Below are positions 34,791 to 45,287 of a stretch of DNA of 64,000 bases, piece after piece. Location: contig JABYQQ010000011.1 of the NCBI GenBank assembly GCA_022605405.1, positions 1,240,001-1,304,000 of the forward strand. Direction: 5' to 3'. Position 1 is the stretch's first letter. Every line of letters begins with the position of its first letter. A model generated the notes under the pieces. That model ran no database searches, had not been told where the DNA came from, and saw only the letters and a list, made by a program, of their open reading frames with translations. The position numbers and the translations under genes were made by a program. The stretch is from Earliella scabrosa (Eukaryota > Basidiomycota > Agaricomycetes > Polyporales > Polyporaceae).

Positions 34791-35393
34791 TCACGAAGCT
34801 CTGTATTCCCTCTGGTTCTCCCACACACTCTCGTACACCGCCCGCCAGTCCTTACACCTCCGCACCGCATGAGGATGCACTGCATTGATGGGATGCGCAT
34901 ACTGGTATGGGTCGAAGTGCAAGTCTCCGCGGCACATCACCATCTGCCGCAGGTAGTTCAAGCAGTGCCTCGTCGGTTCGACGTCGCGCTCGCGAACAGG
35001 CCGAGTCAGCTGCTCGCGAACTACGTCGAGACATCGCAGCTGGTGCATCATTGAGACCGTGTATGACATGCCCAAGGGTCCGAGGTGGATGATGCCACCT
35101 TCAGGGAAGAGGGGAGCCCACTCGGCGGCGGAAGAGAGGTGGTAGCGCGTCCAGCTGTCGACCTCGAGCGCGACTTCCTTTCTTTCGACGTTCCACGGCG
35201 CTACAGGCGTTAGATGCGCGATGAGGATGTAAGCGAGAGGGGTGATAGAAGGCAGGCACGCACTATCATCATTCTCGACGCGTTGAATGCGGGTGAGTAC
35301 CACGCGCGCAGCCAATTTGAGGGTGGCACTGGCAGCGAGAAAGAGTATAGCGGCCAGCATGAACGCGTGCTCAACGGTGCGTTTGGCGACCAT
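34791..35393 (-). CDS. UstYa-like (DUF3328) protein, subtype A copy 2
   Basis: Two exons (35264-35393, 34791-35200) give 179 residues. The 63-nt intron (35201-35263) is free of stops and a multiple of three, so the unspliced frame also looks open. Splicing is preferred because it restores the DD-TPWNVERKEVALE junction of the paralogue at 9034 and has GTGCGT...TGTAG borders. The start at 35393 (MVAKRTVEHAFML) matches the paralogue's 130-nt first exon. One membrane anchor is followed by the DUF3328 domain. Motif 1 is HQLRC and motif 2 is PTRHC, so each HXXHC has lost one histidine exactly as in copy 1. The C-terminus is 12 residues shorter than in copy 1. Substrate unknown. Confidence 0.85.
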   Translation of the reverse strand: MVAKRTVEHAFMLAAILFLAASATLKLAARVVLTRIQRVENDDSACLPSITPLAYILIAHLTPVAPWNVERKEVALEVDSWTRYHLSSAAEWAPLFPEGGIIHLGPLGMSYTVSMMHQLRCLDVVREQLTRPVRERDVEPTRHCLNYLRQMVMCRGDLHFDPYQYAHPINAVHPHAVRRCKDWRAVYESVWENQREYRAS

Positions 35394-36655
35394 GCTGGTG
35401 CGCGTGCGTGAGCACGGTCTTCGGTGTCGCTCGAGTGAGTCCTCCAGGTCCCCTCTCTTGAGCACCCCGACCTCTACATACTAATGTCGTGATCAGGTGG
35501 ACGCCATGATTGTATCATCCCTCAGGGGCTGGCTCACCCGCGGTCGCCGAATGTCGACAGGCCTGGCGGCTTCTCTAACGCCACATGCTATCCGCAGCCC
35601 AGCGGGCTCTATCGAGGTGATTATGCTTGCCAGAAGGTGCCCTTGTTCTAAGGCCGCGGCGCGAGCGCATGTGGTCACGGACCTGACGCTGACTTACGTT
35701 GTACGTTGTAATAGCTCCACGCCTCTAGTTTCCCAACATAGCACACACCGTGCCTTGGCCGATCTAACCTGCCACGGGCGAAGGCACCGCTCGAACTTCG
35801 GACCTTGGAGTCGTAAGCACCGTTGAGGAGCGCGTTACAAGGTGCGGGCATCTAGTGTCTTTGGTAGGACGCCAGGGCCTTGATCCTGACGCTGGCATGC
35901 TCAAATTCTAGACATAATCGGAAATGCGGGACCTTGTACCCGCGCTCCGTTCTCACCGATGTCCTTCATGCGAGGCATGCGACTTTGTACCAGATTGCTC
36001 GATTGCGGCGATCATGCAAGGCATCGGGAGCGAGTTGAACGAAGCTCGTGCCGGGCCTGCTTACCGTCTCGCTTACCAAAGGGTGTGACAAGGTCTCCTA
36101 ACCCCATACAAGGTTAGCCGCAGGACCCACACCGTTCCACACCACCTGTATCGCGGTGAAGGACGTGGCGCCGTCATATAAAGCAAGTAGCTGTAAGTGT
36201 ATGTGGAGAATGGTCCTGATACGTGCATTCGCTAACCTCAAGCGGCCTAGGTGCGATAGGTCTGCATGTGCATGTGCATGTACTCCGCGACTTAGGCTGA
36301 AACTTGAAGCGTGAAGCATTTATTCTGTGCTAGCCCATCGGTGGCGCGGACACGAACGGTGTGCTGCAATTCCTGCGCGCATCATAGCTCAAGCTAAGAC
36401 TGACTTCTAGTCGGCACGCAGGCGCAGTTGGGTGCAATCCAGCGCAACCCAAGCACGGGGGACTGAATTTCGCCAGCGGAGGCTAGCATGGACGCATCTT
36501 CATGTAACCCGTCTCGATCCTTTCCGGAGCAGGTTCTTCCGGAATGGCTAGGTAGTATGGAGGACAGAGATATAACTGGGCAGGAAGCGACGGATGGGCA
36601 TACATCGACTGGCCGACTAGGCAACGTTCTCTAACCCCTGTACACCCGCCCTATC
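35394..36655. other. Intergenic, 1.3 kb without a confident gene
   Basis: It must hold the promoters of the UstYa gene (minus) and the small secreted peptide (plus). Short open frames on both strands carry no recognised motif. A CATGTGCATGTGCATGTAC run of short repeats lies at about 36263-36281. Confidence 0.4.
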
Positions 36656-36847
36656 ATGCAATCTCCAGTAAAGGCAGTATACGTCGTTGTCTTTGCTCTC
36701 GCGATGTTCCTTGTGGGGCTCGCTAGCGCTGCTCCAACGGCTGAGGCAGAGACCGAAACGGCCCATGTGCACGGTAAGTATCTTCGTCAGGCGTACTTCA
36801 GACTGTACATACTCATCAACTCTTCAGAGGATGCGAGCTGGCTGTGA
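36656..36847 (+). CDS. Small secreted peptide, candidate precursor
   Basis: Two exons (36656-36773, 36828-36847; 54-nt intron with GTAAGT and TTCAG borders) give 45 residues. A clear signal peptide (MQSPVKAVYVVVFALAMF then LVGLASA) would be cleaved before APTAEAETETAHVH, and the chain ends EDASWL. The mature part is about 20 residues, acidic, without cysteines or dibasic Kex2 sites. No known family was recognised. It is the nearest small secreted peptide to the UstYa-like genes (subtype A starts 1.3 kb away) and could be a precursor peptide, but nothing proves this. A second GTGAGT overlapping the stop leaves room for a longer spliced form. Confidence 0.5.
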   Translation: MQSPVKAVYVVVFALAMFLVGLASAAPTAEAETETAHVHGKYLRQAYFRLYILINSSEDASWL

Positions 36848-37641
36848 GTGAAACATGTATCCACGACAGTTCTCCTTCGTTTGGGATCCGTGAGCTTCAT
36901 GTTCTTCGTCTGCGACTGAAGCCGGCTAATCCGCAGATTCAGCCACACCCCAGTCGAAGCGTCAAGGCAACCGATCATCCCTGCTCGCAGTCCATCATGT
37001 TTGTACAACCACATTCCGATTCGTCAAAGTGCTATGAGAAATCAATCACAAATGAGACATACTCTTGCTCTCCACGTCTCACATTATCGCTTCGATGGAC
37101 TTGTGATCTGCAGCGCCTGCCTGCAGCTGCAGCACCCGCCGTGCCGTTCCCCTCCAGCGTCTGGAGTCGAGCGTGTATTCGGTCTCTCACCGAGCCTCGC
37201 CCTATCTATCTACGCCAACCGATGAGCAGTGACCGGGAGTACATGCGCCTGCCGATATGGCTTGCGGTAATCTTACATCACAGGATGCCCCTTGCGGCCA
37301 GAACGAGTGATAGTAAGGGGGCACCGGGGATCTCGGTGAAGAATGACATGATCGATAGTCCCAGAATGGGCGGGTGTCATTCTGCAACGCGGGTTCACGC
37401 AGGCTGGGCATGAAGTGTCTATGTGGGCGTATGAGAGTTGACGAGTGATTTGAGGGCGGTACGTACCACGCAGACCCAACCCTGGCATATCTATCTGTAC
37501 CCATGATCACAACATATAGATCAAACTCGCAGCACTTGAGTCACGCTATCGCTGTATCGAGCAGCCGGTGTATTCACACCATGCTCCGAGTCCGTGATTA
37601 CTTATTAACAGTTACGGTGGACTAGAGAGGGTATGTTGACA
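36848..37641. other. Intergenic, no confident gene
   Basis: A 190-codon plus-strand frame (36844-37413) is open but has no initiator in context, no motif and irregular composition. It could be a downstream exon of the secreted-peptide gene only if the GTGAGT at 36844 is used, and I found no in-frame acceptor. Confidence 0.35.
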
Positions 37642-38670
37642 CTACACAGTACGACGATCCTTTGAGAAGAACCACAGATGCCACTCGATCCAAGGCGACT
37701 GCATGACCTTCTCCCCGAAGAGCGTGAAGCCAATCTTCTCGTATATGGGCACCTGGAAAATGTTTTCAGAGAGATCAAGAGGCGCAATTTCAAAGTCGCG
37801 GTAAGAGCCTCACGTTACGGATATTAGTGGTCGTGAGCGCCACGACTGGGTACAACTTTTCAGCCTACATAGGGCAGAAAGGCATGAGTACATCATCGTT
37901 AAGACGAATATAGTCGCGCACCTCCTTGAACACCAGTTCAAAAAGAGCCTTAGCGACACCCTTTCCCTGATAATCGCTGCGTACCATGGCGAAGTTGCAC
38001 CAGTATGTGTTCCGCTCAGATTCTTTCACTCCAAAGGCCTCATCGTTCGCCTGTGGGACTTCCTTCCCCATCTATAAGGGTATATTAATACAGTTAGTCT
38101 ACGCAACCATCCATGCGTCAACTGGAAGAACGACTTGCAGCCTCCGTATAATAAGCTTGTCCCTCAGGAGAGAGCTTCGCCATGAACTCGAGCAGCTTAC
38201 CAGCTTCTCTCTGCTCCCCGCTGTCATCGCCGCATTGAGCCACGATACATAGCCTAAATATATGGATCTACTTACGTAGAGAGCATGAGTTGTCCAGGAA
38301 GAGCCAGAACGGTATAGCCAATGAGTGCACCCGTCTCATCTCTTGCGGTGAACATGTGCGAAGTTCCAGGGCAGAGAAGCAGCGCTCGCAGCATGCATCT
38401 ACCCAAGTCTGGTATCAACACAAGATTTCCACCGGCGAGTGCAATAGCGGCCGGATCTGAATGAAAGGGGGGAGTGAGTATCCTTGTAGGTCTCACGTAC
38501 GCTCATGGTCAACATACCAGATATCATGACTTGCGCGAAAATAGCAACGGCCTCCTCCACGGTGGACTCTAGGGTCAGCTTCTGAGTATTACATGGAATC
38601 AACTAGATGACCAATCGGAGTTACCATTGGGACACTGTACAAGCTCGAAGGTCAAGTTCACAGGTGCCAT
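37642..38670 (-). CDS. GNAT-family N-acetyltransferase, copy 2
   Basis: Seven exons (38641-38670, 38518-38581, 38276-38456, 38139-38220, 37922-38071, 37814-37864, 37642-37752) give 222 residues. The acetyl-CoA motif is FAMVRSDYQGKGVAKALF and the end of the fold reads ALTTTNIRN-VPIYEKIGFTLFGE. Most intron positions match the gene at 12931-13944. Two joins differ. The first intron uses a GTACAG donor to keep frame (FEL|KLTLEST), and intron 4 (38072-38138) has a GC donor (GCAAGT) because the only nearby GT breaks the frame. Substrate unknown. It lies at the outer edge of the second half of the duplicated gene set, as copy 1 lies inside the first. Confidence 0.85.
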
Positions 38671-39422
38671 CCTTCTGCCAGATACAGTGGGGGAACGCCA
38701 CAGGAGGACTCGGAGCCTAGGACACTTATATGACGATTTCAAGATCATCCCAGACTCCACGCAGTTTCGACAAAGACCCTGAGCGCAATTGATTGACGAG
38801 ATGACCGTCTGAGACGAAGCCTACAGTGCATGCTCATCATAACGCTGGCGTTACTCAGGGCTGCTCTGCAAGACGATTGATGTCCGCTGATTGTGACCTA
38901 CATTGGCCCTTTCACGTAGAGCGACCGTCCCGTCGTCGCCATGCCGTATCGGCGCCACGCCATGTACAGATGCCGTTCTGAGCGCACTGGGAACGTTATA
39001 TGTGGGCTAATGGGGGCTCATATGAGTACGTGATCGATCGCAATGAGCGAGTTGAGCGAGGAGGCAAGAAGGGAAGACCAGCACCAACGACACAACTGAC
39101 ACCGCGACGCGAGTGAGCGAGTTAAGGGGTTCATCACACGACAAGATTGAGGTGGAAAGGGAAGAACGTTAACGAAAGAGTTCATCGAGGAGGGGCGGCG
39201 GTCGTCCGGGACCGGCGCCACGTGCGGCGCACGTGGTGTTCGTCTTTCAACCAACGCTTGACTCACTGGACCGTTCAACTTCGTGCCACTTGCAATTGCA
39301 CCTTGACTTCTAACCTTCATTCACCTTGGGGTGGCCAGCTGATAGTGCCCGAGCTCGATGTGCGTGCTACTTCAATCGATCCCTATGTCACACTGAAGCT
39401 CTCTTGGCCATATAACATCTAG
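38671..39422. other. Intergenic divergent region
   Basis: 752 nt between the GNAT gene (minus) and the first F-box gene (plus). No gene is recognised. A CGCCACGTGCGGCGCACGTGG segment near 39217 contains two CACGTG E-boxes, a common basic helix-loop-helix site. Confidence 0.4.
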
Positions 39423-41086
39423 ATGCTGGACGATAGCGACGCTATTCACCCAGCTACTCCGTCACCGGGTGCTGCATTGCGTGGTCAGCCCAGTGAGAAG
39501 AACGCACCAATAGTGAGTACTCCTCCTCATGAGTCCTCTTCAGCTTCTTGAGTAGGTCTTTGCTCGTCTGACTGTCTAATCTTGTTCAGCGACTCGGCAG
39601 ACAATCCTGCATAGGAAAGCTTCCTCAGGAGCTCCTCATCGCGATCTTCTGGGCCGTACGAGACATAGTCTTATGGGAACGTGGCCCAACGCTATCATGG
39701 GTTATGTTTACCTGGGTATGTCAACATTGGCGGCGTGTTGCACTCTCTTTCCCGCCTTTCTGGACCTACATACACGACCACCATGACCTACCGAATCAAG
39801 CATGGATCCCAATCTTCCTCGAGCGAACTGCAAAAGCACCCATTGACGTGAACGTTCACCTATCTTGTCACCCCGAGATCACCATACAAGCGCTACTGCC
39901 CCACGCACGACAGATTCGCTCATTGCGTCTTGAACTGCATAGTCGACGGGCCATCATCACAGCATTCAAATCTTTCCCGGTCCTACCGTCTTTACAGCAG
40001 TTGCAAATGGTCCTGCGCATAGCGGACGGGTCTGCTCCGCCAGTTATCGACGATTGGTGTTCTCTCGACGTCAACCGTCAAGATGCCCCTCGTCTTCGTG
40101 AAATCTTCCACAATGGTATACAATTCCCGTGGACGTCCCCTTGCTACCACTCACTCACCACGTTCGCGATTGCAAATGCTCCGCTGCGCCTCACCCTCAA
40201 TGAGCTCCTCTGGATTCTCCACGCATGCCCGGACCTTGAGGTGCTGCGGATCGGTGGGGGCGCTATGCGGGCAGATGATCTGTCCCTTCACAGCGACCTC
40301 AATGCGGTGTCACTCCCCAGACTCCGGACCTTCCATATCTATGAGCATTTACCTGTGGTCACCGCGGTATGCAACAAGCTATGTGGTACTTCTCGTTGCT
40401 GGGTCGAGATTTCAACCGCACCCATCCAAGTCGTACCGTGGACGGACACAGTCATTGCAGCTGCACCGACTCATACCCTCTTCCGCTCGCTTATCCCCAA
40501 TATCGATGTCTTCCTCCTCACGATATATGAGGATCTGACAAGGTTTGGCGGCATGGGTTATGTCGACTACCATCAGCACATCGAGATTTTCCTCAACAGA
40601 GGTGATCCGCTGGAGTCACTTGTTACCCCGGGGGTCTGGGATGCCATTCTCAGCGCATTTTCGACTGCACCACTTCGCCAGGCGTTCATTTCTTATACCG
40701 CCATCGAGGAGATCACGATGCCTATGTGGCACTCGTTCTATACCCGCTTCCCACGGATAGAGAAACTCGAGGTCGATCGGACAACCTTCGTAGAGTACAG
40801 CGGCGACGAGTACTTCTGGGCGTTTCTGCTCTCGCTCGATCCCATCCCTGCGGATGGTAACGCAAATCCTCCCCTACTCGTTCCACTTCTGCGCTGTATC
40901 GAGATGCGCTATGTGTACATCGACAACATCACGGCGAGCAGGATCACCGACGCACTCGAGGCACGGCGCGATGCTGGGTTGCCTCTGGAGGAGCTGGTCC
41001 TTACCGAGTGCTACTGTGCTCCCGAGATCTCTGCCGAAACACTCAAGTTGCACCTCCAAGCATACATATCGCTTCGCATCCTGTAA
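39423..41086 (+). CDS. F-box-like protein 1
   Basis: Two exons (39423-39512, 39590-41086) give 528 residues. After a short polar N-terminus the F-box reads KLPQELLIAIFWAVRDIV, then WVCQHWRRVALSFPPFW, the usual VCxxWRxxAxxxPxLW signature of mushroom F-box proteins. The remainder is an irregular leucine-rich region (LPSLQQLQMVLR, ACPDLEVLRIGG, LPRLRTFHIYE, FPRIEKLEVDR, LPLEELVLTEC) likely forming LRR-like repeats. Such proteins recruit targets to SCF ubiquitin ligases; the target is unknown. It is convergent with, and similar in layout to, the F-box gene at 41735-43548, so the two are probably an inverted duplicate. Confidence 0.85.
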
Positions 41087-41734
41087 GTGTGAATGTACGT
41101 TGTCTCGTGAATGCGCTGACTTATGGAATCCACAGATATGAGATTGAATGCAAAACCCGTTGCGTAGCGTATGCCTGTGAGGAAACCTTTAGGTCTGTTG
41201 CAATGTCGTCGCGTACCATGGATCGTTGTTGACGAATCCGATCCCTCATAGATATGCACATGAGCGGCCGACTCAAGTATCCGATTCCTCGGGTTGAGTA
41301 GGACTTGCGCAGGGAGAACCACTTGTTCGTCATAGCGATGTGAGCTCGGAGCTCGAAATGCAGCTGCTATACTACTTCTTGAAGCCTCATGTACGTTAGG
41401 AATATCGATACGTCATGACAGTGTTACACAACCACAAAATATTGTACGTATGTCCGTTGAATGCAGTTGCTCGTATTCAAAGTAGCCGACGATCCGAGTC
41501 TGGTCAGTTTTGGTGAACATCCTCAATCCGCATCCACGATCTCGAAGCCCCCATCTTCAGCCTCCGGTGATGATGCTCTAGGCTCCGGGATGTATCTACC
41601 ACAGCACCAACGCCGATAAGTCCTTGCGTGATGGAGATGCCAAGCCGAGACTGGACGTACCGGAAGTCCTCGAAGTCCTCGTATCCACCACAGCAGGCGC
41701 AAGACGTAGCATATCTGGGCTCGCACAATGTCAG
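41087..41734. other. Intergenic between convergent F-box genes
   Basis: 648 nt holding the 3' ends of both F-box genes. Stretches after 41087 keep GT- and AG-like sites but no convincing extra exon. Nothing else is seen. Confidence 0.4.
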
Positions 41735-43548
41735 TCACTTAGACAAGGGAATGCGCAGCGACCACACGCACTTGGGGGTCAACTTCACCAGTTTTGTGAT
41801 ACGTGCTTTCAGTGCCACCGCGTCGACCTCCTTCGCGCAGTACGCACTCCTGAAAGACAGGTCCTCCAATGGTGCGCCGCCCGAGGCGCGTCTGTCGAGC
41901 ATGGCCAGGAGGGTATCCGCGCCTGCGGCATCGATGGCCATCCCTGTGATCTCGACGGCGCGCAAACGTGGACAGTACAATCCGGTGCCGAGCGGACTAC
42001 TCGCCTGGAGAGCAGCCAGCACGGTCTCGAAGATGTGGAGGTTGCCGGTACGCAAACGGACAAACCACGGCCCGACGGCGAGGCTTTCCAATTGTGGGAA
42101 GCGCGAGAAGCACATCTGCCACATCTCGCTCGTCACGAGTTGAAGCGAGTTGTGGAAGAGGGTCAGGTGAGTGAGGGGCGCATCGGAGAAGGCGTCAATG
42201 AACGCCTTCCAGGTCGAGGGAGTGATCTCGGGGTCGTCTTCAAACGGGCCAGTGAGATGATTCCAGAGATGTACTCCATGCGGAGACGAGGCAAACAGAG
42301 TGGCCTCTTGGTCTTCCATTTGGAGAGAGAGGTTGGTGGACTGGTGTATGAGAGACCGGAAGAGCGGCTGTGTGGGGATGACGGCGAGGATGGGGTCAAG
42401 GGAACCCTCGTCCGTTTCGCGCATAATATGATACACGTCAACCTTGCAGCTTCGAGGCACTTCGATCAAGGTTATGAAGGACGAAACCTCGGAGTGGTGG
42501 CCTCTAACGTCCAATTGTCGCAATGCAGGGAGTCTGATTGGCACTGCGCCACCGGCCACGGCGCTGAGGGGAAGAGCATCGCGCAACTTCAAGGTCTCTA
42601 GCTCGGCACATCCTCCCAAGACTCGTAGCAGTTGCTCCACTGTCGGTCTAACCCTTGGTTTATCGAGCGTGAGAGAACGTAACGACCAATATATCGGGGA
42701 GCTCCAGGAGAAGTACGCCTGGGCTGTTTCGAGTCGTTTCAGCCGAGGGAAGTCCTGCTGTGTTCCGATGAGAGGCTCTGCATCTTCGTCTTCCGTGCAG
42801 AAGTCAAGGAGGGTAAGTTCCTCCAGCTCCGTCATGTGGGTGAGCAGAAAATCGCTGATGGGACTCTTCCTGTCGGACAACCATAGAGTGAAACGTCGTA
42901 TGGTGGATGCGCGAGATCGTAACTTCCCGAGGATCTGCCTGCAGCTGTCAGTGCCACACTCGAGATGAAGTTCGAGATCGAGAAGAGCCCCGACTGCGCG
43001 CTCTAGGAATGTTGTGAACCAGAGAGTCGCTGACAGGGGATGACGCGTAACTTGAATTGTGGACCATAGGATCGGCGCTGTGATGGAGACGTTACGCCAA
43101 TGACGACACACCCATGTGAATGGTATCCATGCGGGTGTGAAGGGAATCATTTCCCAGCGAACAGCCTCCTGCACGATTTGGAAGATGTACACGAGGAGCT
43201 CCGACGGGATCTGGTTCACGACCAGTCGCGCATTCTAGTATGTGCACGTATATATCAGTGAATAGTGTCGACGGCACGACTGAGAGAGCTCACGTGTTCT
43301 TCTCGCTCTGGATACAATGCGCCAGACGTAGGTTGCTCCTTGAAGGTTGGCACGTCTATGTCGCCCTGCGATAGAGTCTCCAATCGCATATCGTCACCAC
43401 AGGTCGCCGCACTGGGGTCGTCCAGTATGAGGGCTGTCATGTCTGCGTGACAGGCTGGCTCGGAGAGCTGTAGTAGGAGAAAAGGACCCCGGCTTTCGTG
43501 CAGGTAGTCGGGATAGAACGCAAGGTCAACGCAAGGTTGTCGATTCAT
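41735..43548 (-). CDS. F-box-like protein 2
   Basis: Two exons (43294-43548, 41735-43234; 59-nt intron) give 584 residues. Exon 1 encodes an acidic 85-residue N-terminus (MNRQPCVDLAFYPDYL ...). The F-box follows the intron: QIPSELLVYIFQIVQEAV, then WVCRHWRNVSITAPILW. Leucine-rich repeats follow (MTELEELTLLDF, FPRLKRLETAQ, CAELETLKLRD, LPALRQLDVRG, FPQLESLAVGP, APLEDLSFRSAYCAKE). The closing motif, APLEDL-YCAKE, matches LPLEEL-YCAPE of F-box protein 1, supporting common origin. A long plus-strand frame over this gene is only its shadow. Confidence 0.86.
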
Positions 43549-43920
43549 GGTGACTCGGCGAGTCGGGGACCATCGCCCATCACGCATAGTTTAGGGCCGG
43601 TAAATTTGCTCCCTTCTTGGCAGGCGCCTAATAACCTGCGGTCGCTCCTAGCTAGAGTCGATGTCGTCCATTGCGCAACAAGCTCACTTATCGAATTCTT
43701 GATAAGTTGCGCGGCATTCTGCGCAGTAGAGCTTCCAGTTCAGCGCACTATCAATCGGAGATGACAGGTGCGTGCAAGTACATGTGACATTGCTCAAGGA
43801 AAGTTCACATCGTTGTGGGATCATTACATCTGAGCTGAGTGAAGCTTACAGCAGTGGTCTCGACGTGTGTAAGAACACACATGTACATGCTCTATCCCAA
43901 CTCTGTGAAGCAACACATCA
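43549..43920. other. Intergenic, nothing recognised
   Basis: 372 nt between the start of F-box gene 2 and the end of F-box gene 3, both on the minus strand. No motif was recognised. Confidence 0.4.
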
Positions 43921-45287
43921 TCAGATATATCCAAATCCCGCAATGGACTTAGCGGACTCACTCCACCACTCAGGAGGGCTCTCAGTGATGACGAGCCGCC
44001 CTCGTTCCATGAGCCTGGGCAGGCTTTGTTCAACGTTACCCTTGAACCGCTGATATCTGTCCGGGTTGATGGTCCTCCGCGCGCGCGACAGGTCCAGCAC
44101 GAGCGTCAGACGCGTGCAAATCCCCGCGCAGAAAGCCTCGTCAATTTGCGCCCAATGGTTGTTCGTGCCGAAGGTCCAGACTGGTGTCGGGAGCCCGACG
44201 AACGTGAAGTGGATCACCCGCACGCTCTCAGGCAGCGAGGCGAACAATCCGATGTGGTACTCCAGCAGTCTGCTGGCCCGTATGCTGACGAGCGATAGCT
44301 TGGTGCAGCGCGCGAGGTTGAGAGCGGGCCAATCGGGAACAGGGTCTTGGATGAATGAACGTATGAAGAGAGCAGATCAATAAGGGGTATCAGCCATAAC
44401 CTAGTCCACACACCTTCAGAAGGCACCGTTATCAAGGGGTTCCGGTACAGAAAATCCGAGTCGTCTTCGATCTTGTAGCGCATGGGATAGATGAGGTCCG
44501 TCGGTCCAAATATGACACGATGAATGCTGCTCTTTGCTCCCCTGCATAGCTCCGCGAAGAACATACAGAGCTCCCCTGCGTTGGGCCAGTCGAGACGGTG
44601 ATCGTCGTACCAGAACGTCTGGAGCGTCTCTGCCGTGCGCGATCGACAAACAAGATTGGTTACGACGGAGAGTGGGACGTCCCGCGTTGCCAGATGAGCG
44701 ATCGTGGTATGGTTGGCAGGAAGCCCGGTCGAGATGGGGTCAACGGAATGGGGGTGCGAGCTGGTGAGGAGCCGCACCCGCGATATGCTCGGGAAGAAGC
44801 CCAGGAGCCGGAATATAAGAGGGTTGTCCCCCCAGAAGAGGTTGCTTGAGCCTTCCACCGACAGCTCGACCAGACTTCCTAGGGACAGAGTGGTGACTGG
44901 CTGTGCACCTCCCCCCTGCCCACCCGCCGGTTCGACCAAGATCATGTTGAAGATCGACAAGAATCGAATGGAGGGAAGGAGGGGAAGAAGACCTTCGAGC
45001 TCAGTGAATTGGAGGGTCTCGTGGTTCCATCTCTCCGGCGGGCCCCTCAGATCCAGGTGCTGGATGAAACTCGCGATATCGGGGTTGGCAGCTAGGAATT
45101 CCGCCAGCGACTGCGCCCTGGCACTGTTACGGACCTTGATGGTGTAGAAGAGATGGTAGCGGCTACCCGGGAGCCACGAGTGGCAGACGACCGCGCACCG
45201 TCGAAGGGATCGTTCATCGTCGTGGAGGTGATCGATTATCGCGTCGGTGACCTCTCCAGGGAGCGGGAGTTGACTAGCTAGTGGCAT
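43921..45287 (-). CDS. F-box-like protein 3
   Basis: Two exons (44414-45287, 43921-44345; 68-nt intron) give 432 residues. The F-box is near the N-terminus (LPGEVTDAIIDHLHDDERSL, then CAVVCHSWLPGSRYHLF), of a type distinct from the two neighbouring F-box genes. The body has leucine-rich segments (LEGLLPLLPSIRFLSIFN, LGSLVELSVEG, PSISRVRLLTS) and ends PPEWWSESAKSIAGFGYI. Likely an SCF adaptor with unknown target. A Gly-rich loop (AGGQGGGAQP) is an unusual local insertion. Confidence 0.83.

Noticed and set aside
36844..37413. 190-codon open frame as part of the secreted peptide
   Set aside because: No in-frame acceptor connects it, and composition does not resemble a secreted protein.
9034..38670. 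Firm claim of a RiPP gene cluster
   Set aside because: UstYa homologues are suggestive but no precursor with repeated cores and Kex2 sites was found, so it is kept as a hypothesis.
41624..42601. 325-codon plus-strand open frame
   Set aside because: It lies antisense within F-box protein 2, which has the F-box and leucine-rich pattern; the plus frame has no motif and is a shadow.
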